DNA of 64,000 nt from Marasmitruncus massiliensis (GTDB lineage: Bacteria; Bacillota; Clostridia; Oscillospirales; Ruminococcaceae), in the NCBI RefSeq assembly GCF_900186535.1, contig NZ_FYDE01000004.1:124001-188000 (forward strand), read 5' to 3'. This document shows positions 1 through 7,846 of the stretch, piece by piece. The notes beneath the pieces were generated by a model. It was not told the DNA's origin, searched no databases, and saw only the letters and a list, made by a program, of their open reading frames with translations. The first letter of the stretch is position 1. Each line of letters opens with the position of its first letter. Both the position numbers and the translations under genes were made by a program.

Positions 1-823
1 CGAAGATGGAACGGTGCAGGCCGGGGTCCTTAATCAGGTTGCGGTCAACAATCTGGCTGGTGACCACCTGATGCCCGATGTGCTCGGAAAGAATCACCAG
101 CAGAACCGGCATCATAACCGTGACGGCGCCGCCGTCAAACACGGGAAACTGAAAGTTGGGAAGTACAAAAAGCGGCGCATCCGATACGATTTTTGCGACA
201 TCCGCAAAACTGACCAGCCCGGTGGCAAAGCAGCTGATGTAACCGGCCACAATGGCTATTAGAATGGGGATGATGCTCAGGAATCCGCGGAATAGCACCT
301 GACCGAAAACCGCGAAGCCCAGCGTTACGAGAAAAACGATCAGCGCGCGCGGGTCAATCTTTTCGACGCCGACTAATCCTGCGCTGGAAGCTGCCGTGCT
401 GGAAAGTTCGAGGCCGATCAGCGCAACCACAGGGCCCATCGCCGCCGGAGGAAGCACAATATCGATCCAGTTGGTGCCGCACTTATAAATGATGAAAGCA
501 ACCACACAGCCGGCAAGTCCCACCGCAACAAAGCCGCCTTGCGCCGCACGGAATCCGGCCGGATGATTCTGAATCAGGTACAAGGTGGGTGCGATGAATG
601 CAAAGGACGAGCCGAGATAGGCGGGCGCGCGCCCCTTTGTTACGGCAATGAACAGCAGGGTGCCTAAACCGTTCATAAACAGCACAATGGAGGAATTGAT
701 GCCGAACAGAAGCGGGACCAGAACAGACGCCCCGAACATCGCAAACATGTGCTGGAGGCTCAAAGGAATGAACTGCCCCAGAGGCGGTCTTTCATTGATA
801 CCGATGATTCTTTTAGAACTCAT
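1..823 (-). CDS. uraA: Uracil/xanthine permease (NCS2 family), 3' end outside window
   Basis: This is the N-terminal 274 residues of an NCS2 nucleobase:cation symporter that brings uracil (or xanthine) into the cell. It begins MSSKRIIGINERPPLGQ and then shows QHMFAMFGASVLVP, the conserved first-helix segment of UraA-type permeases, followed by successive hydrophobic helices and the LSEHIGH segment of the substrate-site region. The ATG (823-821) has GAGGAG about 8 bases upstream. The gene runs off the left edge, so the last part is missing. A TATAAT box on the minus strand (870-865) may be its promoter. Uracil rather than xanthine is the likelier substrate from the overall resemblance to UraA, but this is not proven. 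Confidence 0.9.
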   Translation of the reverse strand, partial: MSSKRIIGINERPPLGQFIPLSLQHMFAMFGASVLVPLLFGINSSIVLFMNGLGTLLFIAVTKGRAPAYLGSSFAFIAPTLYLIQNHPAGFRAAQGGFVAVGLAGCVVAFIIYKCGTNWIDIVLPPAAMGPVVALIGLELSSTAASSAGLVGVEKIDPRALIVFLVTLGFAVFGQVLFRGFLSIIPILIAIVAGYISCFATGLVSFADVAKIVSDAPLFVLPNFQFPVFDGGAVTVMMPVLLVILSEHIGHQVVTSQIVDRNLIKDPGLHRSIF

Positions 824-864
824 AAACACTCTCCTCATTTTTTGGTCTCAAACATACTTGTACT

Positions 865-893
865 ATTATAGCAAGCATTGCTTTCGATGGATA
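865..893 (-). promoter_or_regulatory. Possible uraA promoter
   Basis: On the minus strand a perfect TATAAT (870-865) lies 41 bases before the uraA start. The only -35 candidate at 17-base spacing is a weak TATCCA. I see no PyrR-type attenuator hairpin between it and the gene. Confidence 0.4.
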
Positions 894-997
894 GCGTTCA
901 GATTTCACAAACATTTGCAGGAAGAAATCATGAATCCTGCAAAATGTGGAGAAAATGGTTGCAGAAAGCAGATTTTTGTTGCATTGGGGAGAATTGT

Positions 998-1013
998 ATG
1001 ATAATATTATCAT
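998..1013. promoter_or_regulatory. Perfect 16-bp palindrome in uraA/comEC intergenic region
   Basis: The stretch 824-1173 holds no convincing gene. It contains the perfect palindrome ATGATAATATTATCAT, which overlaps a TATGAT -10-like box at 997-1002 and could be an operator for the comEC operon. Confidence 0.35.
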
Positions 1014-1173
1014 GAGTTTTTCTGAATGTTTGATAGAAATCCGGCTTGTTTTCAGGCAACGAAGCGTTTGTCTGCAATACGTTGTCGCTGCTGTCCTTCC
1101 GGGGTATTTCACCCGGGCGGGGCGGCGTTTTTTGCTTTTTATGGATGACAGGGCGGTTTCGCAGGAGGAAATC

Positions 1174-1221
1174 ATGGGAAGAATAGGAAAGAGGAACCAG
1201 AGAAAAGGAAAAGCAAGATGA
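1174..1221 (+). CDS. Possible 15-codon leader peptide overlapping comEC start
   Basis: A short reading frame, MGRIGKRNQRKGKAR, follows a strong GCAGGAGGAAATC ribosome-binding site. Its TGA overlaps the comEC ATG as ATGA (1218-1221). comEC itself has only a weak purine-rich site, so translation of this peptide may deliver ribosomes to comEC by coupling. The peptide is very basic (7 of 15 residues are K or R). The alternative is that the good SD serves a longer comEC-like N-terminus, but no in-frame extension of ComEC supports that. Confidence 0.4.
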   Translation: MGRIGKRNQRKGKAR

Positions 1222-3287
1222 TCCGCATATTTCATACGGCGGGCCTGGTTTGGCTGGCATCGGCTGCCCTTGCGCTGGGTCTTGGGTGGAACTCAGCGAT
1301 CTGTTTGCTGTTTGGCGCGGTCCTGCTGGGAACTTTAGCGGTGGCCGGAAGAAAACTGCCGCGCGGGTTTGCTGTGTGTGCCGCTGCTTTCTGCGCCTGC
1401 ATGTTTTCTGTCGCGGCCTACCGCGCCGCTGTGATTGCGCCGTCGGAACCTTATCAGGGCACCGTCCAAAGAATTACCGGTACGGTAACCGATCAGGTAG
1501 TCTACCAGAATTACAGGAGACTGAGCATCCGCACCTCCGGCGATCTTCCGAGGGGCTTGAAGAATGTCACCATCCGTGCGATCGACTTCAACGCACTTGA
1601 TGTCGGTACCGGAGATGTGGTAAACTGTGTGGTAGAGCTGGAAAACGATCCGGAGCAGATGAACCGGCTTTACAGCGAAAATATCCGCTTTTCGGGGAGA
1701 CTGACGGAAGCCCGGAAGACGGGAAATGCATCTCCATTCTCGGTTCGGCTGGCAGTTTGGCGTGACACCATGAGCCGGGGGATCACCAGGAATCTGACCG
1801 GTGAAGAAGGAACGGTGCTGTCCGCGATGCTGTTTGGCAGGACCGAACAGCTCCCTCCGGAGCTTCGGCGGGACTATTCCCGCGCCGGAGTTTCACACCT
1901 GCTCGCAGTTTCCGGGCTGCATCTTGCCGTTCTGGTGGTGCTGCTTTCCGGTTTCCTGCGTTTTCTGAAGTTGCCGCCGCGCCAAAGCGGCCTGTGCACG
2001 ATGGCGGCTGTGCTGCTGTTTATGGGGCTTACGGGATTTTCACACTCCGTGACCCGCGCTGGAATTATGCTGCTTCTTCTGACTGCGGCGCAGCTGCTCG
2101 GCAGGGACGCCGATGCCCGGAATTCCCTGGGGCTTGCCGCAATTCTCATTCTTCTGCAAAACCCGTACGCCGTTTTCAGCGTAAGTTTTCAGCTGTCTTA
2201 TCTCGCTACACTTGGAATTCTTACTTTTACAAAGCCGCTGGCGGGGTGGTACAGCCTCCAAGTCTGGAAAATCAGCCTGACGGAGCTGAAAAAACGCAGC
2301 CGCTGGCGCTACGCTATTCTTAACTGCTTGTCTGTATCCGTCTGCGCGAATTTTCTGACGCTGCCGGTCGTGTGCCGGGAGTTTGGCTATGTCTCTCTGG
2401 TTTCGCCAATGACAAATCTGCTGATTGCCGCTTTGGTGCCATTCGCGCTCGGCGGCGGAATGCTTTGCGGGCTGGCGGAGCTGTTTTCGGGGCTGAGGCT
2501 GCCCGGCAGGATTTTCGGGCTGGTAGGCGGGAGTGCCGTAAAAGGGATCAACTGGATCTCCAGATGGTGGTCGGGCCAGACATTCGCGGCTCTGCCGGTT
2601 ACGGAGCGCTACCTGCTTGTCTGGGTTGTGGTCTGCGTATGCGTGGCGGTAGTGCTGTGGCATCTGCGCGCGGATGCTGCGGTGAAGCGCTATGCCGCCT
2701 GCCTTGCGGTGGTTTCACTCCTTGCGGGAGCTTTTTCGCAGAAAGTAACGGCAGGCAATGCCGTCTGGTTTGCGGCGGACGAATATGGCCAAAGCGTTGC
2801 GATTGCCTATGGGAAACAGGGAGCGTTGGTCGGCGCGCCGGATTCCGAACGTGCCGTGCAAAACCTTGCCGCGTTTTTTGCTGACCACGGCGTAACAGGA
2901 ATCACGCTTTTGGTCGCGGAGAAGGACGCGCAGTTCGACCAGAACCCGACGGTTTCGCTGGCGAAAGCGATGCCGGTGGAAGCGACGGTCCCTCTGGATG
3001 AATCCTATGGATTTACGGCGGTACTGTTCGGAAATGTCAGAATTTCAGCCGAGGGAAAGGATGCCAGATCGGTTCTGATGGAAATCGGCGGGCTCAGTAT
3101 CGTGAAGGAATTCAGGCAGCTTGCGCTGCCTGCGCATATCCTGTTCAATGGGCGCAATGAACTGATTGTCGACCCGCGCCTGCATATGAAAGTTCAGGAC
3201 AGCTATTACGGCAGCAGTGTGTTTTCTGTCCGGCTGCCGAATGATCCGCTCATTGAACCGGAATCCGCCTTCTACGCATGGGGATAG
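1218..3287 (+). CDS. comEC: ComEC/Rec2-type DNA-uptake channel with degenerate C-terminal metallo-beta-lactamase domain
   Basis: ComEC forms the membrane channel through which transforming single-stranded DNA enters the cytoplasm. The protein (689 aa) has N-terminal helices, a DUF4131/OB-like region (about 60-170), then the competence domain with the hallmark SGLHLAVLVVLLSG and GFSHSVTRAGIMLLL segments (about 230-480). The C-terminal 200 residues occupy the place of the usual metallo-beta-lactamase domain. The DVGQGD motif is replaced by ADEYGQSVAIAY and the SHxHxDH metal site is absent (ITLLVAEKDAQFDQNP there). The domain is therefore probably inactive as a nuclease. It is followed closely by holA, a common Firmicute arrangement. 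Confidence 0.9.
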   Translation: MIRIFHTAGLVWLASAALALGLGWNSAICLLFGAVLLGTLAVAGRKLPRGFAVCAAAFCACMFSVAAYRAAVIAPSEPYQGTVQRITGTVTDQVVYQNYRRLSIRTSGDLPRGLKNVTIRAIDFNALDVGTGDVVNCVVELENDPEQMNRLYSENIRFSGRLTEARKTGNASPFSVRLAVWRDTMSRGITRNLTGEEGTVLSAMLFGRTEQLPPELRRDYSRAGVSHLLAVSGLHLAVLVVLLSGFLRFLKLPPRQSGLCTMAAVLLFMGLTGFSHSVTRAGIMLLLLTAAQLLGRDADARNSLGLAAILILLQNPYAVFSVSFQLSYLATLGILTFTKPLAGWYSLQVWKISLTELKKRSRWRYAILNCLSVSVCANFLTLPVVCREFGYVSLVSPMTNLLIAALVPFALGGGMLCGLAELFSGLRLPGRIFGLVGGSAVKGINWISRWWSGQTFAALPVTERYLLVWVVVCVCVAVVLWHLRADAAVKRYAACLAVVSLLAGAFSQKVTAGNAVWFAADEYGQSVAIAYGKQGALVGAPDSERAVQNLAAFFADHGVTGITLLVAEKDAQFDQNPTVSLAKAMPVEATVPLDESYGFTAVLFGNVRISAEGKDARSVLMEIGGLSIVKEFRQLALPAHILFNGRNELIVDPRLHMKVQDSYYGSSVFSVRLPNDPLIEPESAFYAWG

Positions 3288-3311
3288 CTTTTAAGAAAAG
3301 GGAACTGCTTT

Positions 3312-4346
3312 ATGAAATTTCAACTGGAAAGTGATTTTTCCAAACATGTAAAAAGCCCCGAGCTCCTCCGGGTTTACCTGCTTTACGGGACGCAGGTCTA
3401 TCTGATTGGGCTATATGAAAAGCTGCTGATGAAGAAAACACTCGGCAGCGCATACAGTGAATTCAACCTTCACCGTTTTCATAACGGCAACCTCGATATG
3501 CAGTCTTTTTTTGACGCTGTGGAGCAGCTGCCCATGTTCGCGGATTACCGGTGCGTCACGCTTGACCTCGATTTAGACAAGCTGGATGCCGGTTCCTTTT
3601 CGGAGCTGTGCAGCGTGCTCGCCGACCCTCCGCAAACCACAACTGTCATTATCACTGTAAAAAACCCGCCCTCAAAAAGAGAGCGGATCAATACTTTGAT
3701 AAAAACCTGTGGCAAGTCAGGCGGGGTCGTGGAGTTGGAAGCGCGTAAAAGCGGCGACCTCTACCGCTTTTTGCGCGACCGTGCCCAAAAGAACGGCTGT
3801 GAGCTTTCCAGCGAAAACGCGGCTTATCTGGTGGAACGCTGTACGGACGACATGCAGCTGCTGTGGTCCGAGATGGAAAAGCTGTGCGCCTATGTAGGCA
3901 GCGGCACCATTACCCGCGAGGATATTGACGCGGTTGTAACCGTTGTCCTTCAGGCAAAAGTATTTGACCTGTCAAAAGCGATTCTGCGGGGTAATTTTTC
4001 CCGCGCGATGGAACTGGTGGATCAGCTGTCCGATCTGCGCGAACCTGCATCCAAGATATTGGCTGTTCTGGCAGGTTCTTTTGTAGATCTTTATCGCGGC
4101 TATACCGCCCGGCAGGCTGGTGTGACACCGGCTCAGGCAGCCATCGATCTCGGCTACGCAAAAAACCGGGAGTTTCTGATGAAAAACGCCATGGCGGACA
4201 GCGGAGCGTATACGGCGCCGCAGATCGGCAAAATGCTGGGCCTGCTCGCGGACGCGGATTTTGGGCTGAAAAGTACGGGCGGGGATGACCGGGTATTGCT
4301 GGAGCAGACGATCGCAAAACTATTTTTGCTGGCAGAGAAAAAGTGA
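3312..4346 (+). CDS. holA: DNA polymerase III delta subunit
   Basis: HolA is the clamp-loader subunit that opens the beta sliding clamp. The 344-aa length is normal. The N-terminus has the loader-type fold (LLYGTQVYLIGLYEKLL) and the C-terminal third has the helical collar region (LAVLAGSFVDLYRG ... LLEQTIAKLFLLAEKK) typical of Firmicute HolA. As in many Firmicutes the Walker A loop is vestigial (GTQVYLIG). It starts 24 bases after comEC and is followed 4 bases later by the RNase M5-like gene, so the three are probably one transcript. Confidence 0.92.
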   Translation: MKFQLESDFSKHVKSPELLRVYLLYGTQVYLIGLYEKLLMKKTLGSAYSEFNLHRFHNGNLDMQSFFDAVEQLPMFADYRCVTLDLDLDKLDAGSFSELCSVLADPPQTTTVIITVKNPPSKRERINTLIKTCGKSGGVVELEARKSGDLYRFLRDRAQKNGCELSSENAAYLVERCTDDMQLLWSEMEKLCAYVGSGTITREDIDAVVTVVLQAKVFDLSKAILRGNFSRAMELVDQLSDLREPASKILAVLAGSFVDLYRGYTARQAGVTPAQAAIDLGYAKNREFLMKNAMADSGAYTAPQIGKMLGLLADADFGLKSTGGDDRVLLEQTIAKLFLLAEKK

Positions 4347-4350
4347 ACCT

Positions 4351-4947
4351 ATGAAGATGAAAGTAAAACAGGCCATTATTGTGGAAGGCAGATACGACCA
4401 GGCAAAGCTGAGCTCGCTGGTCGATGCAACCATTTTGACAACCGGGGGATTTGATATCTTCCGGGATAAAAAGAAGCTGGCGCTTTTTCGCGCGCTGGCG
4501 GAAAAAGACGGGATTATTATTTTGACGGATTCCGACGCGGCAGGATTTCGCATCCGAAGCTATATCGCGGGCGCCGTAGACACCGACAAGATCATACATG
4601 TCTATATTCCTGACCTGCTCGGCAAGGAACGGCGGAAGACCCAGCCGTCTGCTGAAGGGAAGCTGGGTGTGGAAGGGATTCCCGCCGATCTCCTGCTGGA
4701 AGCGTTCCGGCGCGCCGGCGTTTCGGTGGAAAACAGCGGGACTTCCGCAAAGGACGGCGACCCGGTGACCAAGGCGGACTTCGTGGAATGGGGATTGTCC
4801 GGTGGGGAGAACAGCTTTGCACTGCGCCAACAGCTTCTGAATCGACTGCGGCTGCCCGCGCGGATGAATGCCAATGCACTGCTTAAAGTGGTGAATTCCC
4901 TGTATTCCCGCTCACAGGTACAACAGATTCTGAAAGAATTGCAATAG
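4351..4947 (+). CDS. Toprim/DUF4093 protein, ribonuclease M5-like
   Basis: A 198-aa protein with an N-terminal Toprim domain: the metal-binding glutamate in IIVEGRYD and the DSD pair in ILTDSDAAGFRIRSYI. RNase M5 uses this fold to mature 5S rRNA. The C-terminal half (KADFVEWGL ... LLKVVNSLYS) fits DUF4093, which accompanies this Toprim in clostridia. The ATG at 4351 is used; a second in-frame ATG lies two codons on. It is co-transcribed with holA. The Toprim assignment is firm; 5S rRNA processing is inferred from the family. Confidence 0.8.
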   Translation: MKMKVKQAIIVEGRYDQAKLSSLVDATILTTGGFDIFRDKKKLALFRALAEKDGIIILTDSDAAGFRIRSYIAGAVDTDKIIHVYIPDLLGKERRKTQPSAEGKLGVEGIPADLLLEAFRRAGVSVENSGTSAKDGDPVTKADFVEWGLSGGENSFALRQQLLNRLRLPARMNANALLKVVNSLYSRSQVQQILKELQ

Positions 4948-4995
4948 GGTTTTCAGTTGGCAGGCACAGCCTGCCTGTGGAAGGGGGTGGAGTCC

Positions 4996-6327
4996 ATGCA
5001 TATGTTCAGCTTGTCCTTTGTTTACCTTTTTCTCCCCGCAATGCTTTTGCTGTGCCTGTTATTGCCGGTACGGCTGCGGCCTGTATTTTTAACAGCGGTT
5101 TCTGCGGCCTATTACCTGCTGCTCGAAAGGGAGAACCTGATTTTGTTGGCGGGCGTGATTCTGTTTGACTATGGGATGGCTCTGCTGATGAGTCGATGCC
5201 GGGACTTTCAGCGTCTCAGAAAAGCGATCATGGTCTGTTCGGTTGTAAAAAGTATTGTGCTGATTGCCTATTACAGTGTCGTGAATCAGCTGAACGGAAC
5301 GCATGTACCGCTCGGGCTGGGGGTTTACTGCCTGACTTCCATGGGATATATGCTGGAATGTTATCGGGGAAGCATCAGCTGCGAACGCAGTCTGATGAAG
5401 TATGCCCTCTTTGCCGGTTTTTTCCCGAAGCTCTACGCCGGGCCGCTGGTAAGTTACAGCCGTCTGATGCCGCAGATTGATTCCATGCGCGTAACTTTGA
5501 AAAAAATAGGGCAGGGTGCCAGTTTCTTTATCCGGGGCCTCGCCAAAAAAGTGATTCTTGGCGATACGATGTTAACTCTGTTTCAGTCACTTCAGGCGAT
5601 TCCGACCTATGATACTACGGTGCTGACAGTTTGGTCCATGGTCGTGGCAATGGCGTTCGCCGCCTATTTTATTTTATCCGGACTGTGCGATATGGCAAAA
5701 GGTCTGGGGCTGATGTTTGGCATGGAGCTACCGGATAATTTCAGCAATCCGTATTGTTCTCTGAGCGTCAATGAGTTTTTTGGCCGGTTTAATATCACCG
5801 TCAATCGTTTTCTGCGCCGTCATGTTTATTTGAATCTCGGTGCAACGCAGGGAAGCATGATTTCCGGTATATTCAATATTTTGCTGGTGACGATTTTGAT
5901 GGGACTGTGGTTCGGCGTCAGCGTCAACCTGCTTTTATGGGGCGTTTACTTCACCGTTTTTATTATCCTCGAACGATACGTACTGCTGAAATATATTGAT
6001 TTTATTTCACCGCTTTTCCGATGGATTTACTGTTTGGCTGTGGTACTGGTTTCTTTTGCAATCTTTATCGGAAAAACTCCGTCGGGTTCCCTTGAATATC
6101 TAAAAATTATGTTTGGATTTGGCAACAATGTGGCGGCATTTGACGACCGTATTTTATATCTGCTGGCTTCCAATTATTTGGCGTTACTCGTGTCTGCCAT
6201 CTGCTCCGGCAATCTTCCGGGGAAACTTCTTGCAATTATAAAAAAGCATGCGCCGAAATTGGGAGATGTGGCATCCATAATTTTTGATGTGGTTATATTG
6301 ATGCTGGCAACAGCATTTTTGCTGTAA
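4996..6327 (+). CDS. MBOAT-family membrane O-acyltransferase homologue lacking conserved histidines
   Basis: A 443-aa polytopic membrane protein of the AlgI/DltB (MBOAT) family, which normally transfers acyl groups to extracytoplasmic polymers. Family landmarks are visible: FAGFFPKLYAGPLVSYSRLMPQ, the NEFFGRFNITVNRFLRRHVY segment and MGLWFGVSVNLLLWG. In active members these read FWRRWHIS and GLWHG...WGxxHG. Here the three histidine positions are N, F and F (RFNIT, LWFG, WGVYFT). The frame is otherwise intact, with RBS AAGGGGGTGG before the ATG at 4996. It is paired with the DHHW gene 35 bases downstream. Either a pseudoenzyme or a diverged subfamily. Confidence 0.85.
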   Translation: MHMFSLSFVYLFLPAMLLLCLLLPVRLRPVFLTAVSAAYYLLLERENLILLAGVILFDYGMALLMSRCRDFQRLRKAIMVCSVVKSIVLIAYYSVVNQLNGTHVPLGLGVYCLTSMGYMLECYRGSISCERSLMKYALFAGFFPKLYAGPLVSYSRLMPQIDSMRVTLKKIGQGASFFIRGLAKKVILGDTMLTLFQSLQAIPTYDTTVLTVWSMVVAMAFAAYFILSGLCDMAKGLGLMFGMELPDNFSNPYCSLSVNEFFGRFNITVNRFLRRHVYLNLGATQGSMISGIFNILLVTILMGLWFGVSVNLLLWGVYFTVFIILERYVLLKYIDFISPLFRWIYCLAVVLVSFAIFIGKTPSGSLEYLKIMFGFGNNVAAFDDRILYLLASNYLALLVSAICSGNLPGKLLAIIKKHAPKLGDVASIIFDVVILMLATAFLL

Positions 6328-6362
6328 TGATGCACGAATATGAAGGTTAAGGAGGGCAGTTT

Positions 6363-7460
6363 ATGAAAGACAGAATTGTTGGGGTTCTCTTTCTGCTGGC
6401 GCTGATTGCTGTGCCGGTATTTCTTCTTTCGGTTTCTGCCTTTTCGACGGTTGATTTATCCGCAGGGAACTCTCCGGAAAAGATAGAAAAATCTGTCGCG
6501 GAGAACTTTCCGGCTTCAGAGTCATTGAGACGACTGCAGGTATCGCTTCGCTATTTGGGAGGAAATCAGGAGCAAAACGGCGTTTTTATCTCGGGCGATA
6601 CCCTGATGCTGGATATCCAGCCTTCTAAAGACTTGAAGGAAGCCAATGCTAATATGCAGGCGATCAAAAACTTTGTGCGGAGTTTTGAATGTCCCAGCTA
6701 TCTGATGCTGATACCCACGGCAAGTGTTATCCAACAGGATAAGGTGCCGCACTATGCGGAAATTTATGATCAGAAAGCCTTTATTGACGAGGCCTATCGG
6801 CGCCTCTCGGGCTTTGTAAACGCTATCGATGTATATCCCACCCTGTTTAGCCACCAGGATGAGTACCTTTACTATCGTACTGATAATACCATAACTGGTT
6901 TGGGCGGGTATTATGTCTATACAGCCGCATCGAAAAAATTGGGAGACTGGCGGGTCAGGGGGCTGGAAGAATTCGATGTGGATCATATGGACTACAACTA
7001 TTACGGAGATCTTTATAAACGGTCGCCATATCGGGAAATTACGCCGGACCGGGTTTCCGCGTATATTTTTTCGAAATATCGCCGTTATTATATAGTGACC
7101 CATTATGACACCGATGGGCCCCGCCGCTATTACACGCTTTATCCCGGCTGGAAAAAACAGCTCGGCGGTACAATGGATGTTCTTCTGGGCGGTATGTCTC
7201 CGGTCATTGATATCTCTGTTACCAATTCCCAGCAGGGAAGCCGCTTGTTGCTGTTTGGCGACCGTTCCGTGCAAAGCTATCTGCCGTTTCTCTTAATTAA
7301 TTATGGGCGGGTAACGGTAGTTGACACCGAAAAGATAACTGCCGAACAGTTGAAAAACATCTCGGTTAAAAATTATAATCAGGTGCTCTTTGCCTATTCT
7401 GTGGACAGCTTTGTGTTGGGCAATCAGCTCTCTGCGCTGAAAGATCTGCCTGGTGCGTAA
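6363..7460 (+). CDS. DHHW-family (AlgJ/AlgX-like) protein lacking the DHHW motif
   Basis: A 365-aa protein with an N-terminal membrane anchor (residues 5-27) and an extracytoplasmic domain of the DHHW family, the SGNH-like partner that works with MBOAT acyltransferases. The expected YYRTDHHWT is YYRTDNTITGLGGYYVYTA here, and the SGNH serine block (usually LLxxDSYxxSLxPFL) is LLFGDRSVQSYLPFL. So the catalytic Asp-His and Ser positions are altered while flanks are well kept. The start follows GGAGGG. It forms an operon with the equally degenerate MBOAT gene. Function unknown; possibly a scaffold or a sensor of polymer modification. Confidence 0.8.
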   Translation: MKDRIVGVLFLLALIAVPVFLLSVSAFSTVDLSAGNSPEKIEKSVAENFPASESLRRLQVSLRYLGGNQEQNGVFISGDTLMLDIQPSKDLKEANANMQAIKNFVRSFECPSYLMLIPTASVIQQDKVPHYAEIYDQKAFIDEAYRRLSGFVNAIDVYPTLFSHQDEYLYYRTDNTITGLGGYYVYTAASKKLGDWRVRGLEEFDVDHMDYNYYGDLYKRSPYREITPDRVSAYIFSKYRRYYIVTHYDTDGPRRYYTLYPGWKKQLGGTMDVLLGGMSPVIDISVTNSQQGSRLLLFGDRSVQSYLPFLLINYGRVTVVDTEKITAEQLKNISVKNYNQVLFAYSVDSFVLGNQLSALKDLPGA

Positions 7461-7465
7461 CCACT

Positions 7466-7494
7466 TGACGAACGCGGAATAATATTGTATGATA
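7466..7494 (+). promoter_or_regulatory. tRNA-Leu promoter
   Basis: TTGACG (7466-7471), a 17-base spacer and TATGAT (7489-7494) lie 12 bases upstream of the tRNA: a near-consensus vegetative promoter. Confidence 0.8.
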
Positions 7495-7506
7495 ATAAAC
7501 GCACTC

Positions 7507-7593
7507 GCCGCAGTGGCGGAATCGGCAGACGCAAGGGACTTAAAATCCCTCGAGGGCAACCTCGTGACAGTTCAAGTCTGTTCTGCGGCACCA
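7507..7593 (+). tRNA. tRNA-Leu (UAA anticodon)
   Basis: The 87-nt sequence folds as a class II tRNA. The acceptor stem GCCGCAG pairs with CTGCGGC, followed by discriminator A and an encoded CCA. The anticodon loop is CTTAAAA (anticodon TAA). There is a long variable arm (CGAGGGCAACCTCG), and the T arm has the loop TTCAAGT. Its 3' end is partly duplicated at 9877-9936. Confidence 0.96.
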
Positions 7594-7608
7594 AAAAACT
7601 CTCACAAA

Positions 7609-7652
7609 GAGGAAAAGGACTCTATTCAGTTTTGAATAGAGTCCTTTTCCTC
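7609..7652 (+). terminator. Terminator of tRNA-Leu
   Basis: A perfect 20-bp stem (GAGGAAAAGGACTCTATTCA with its complement) and a four-base loop follow 16 bases after the tRNA. The downstream T-run is short (TTT). Confidence 0.8.
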
Positions 7653-7846
7653 TTTAAGAATTGCAGAATACCATCGGGCAATGCAAATAATCCTAAATAT
7701 AATAATTATATTACTGTGAAATTGTGAATTTCTTACAATCACACACAAATTCATCATAAATATCTGAATTTTACTTGTTCATATATTTTAAACATGAGAT
7801 AATAAAATAAATGTTAACTATTACCAGTGGCAGGAGGAGAAAAAAT

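Noticed and set aside
946-1173. N-terminal extension of the short frame before comEC
   Set aside because: The sequence upstream of the AGGAGG at 1163 overlaps promoter-like DNA and has no start signal.
4957-4995. Longer start for the MBOAT gene
   Set aside because: The upstream TTG has no RBS; AAGGGGGTGG is placed for the ATG at 4996.
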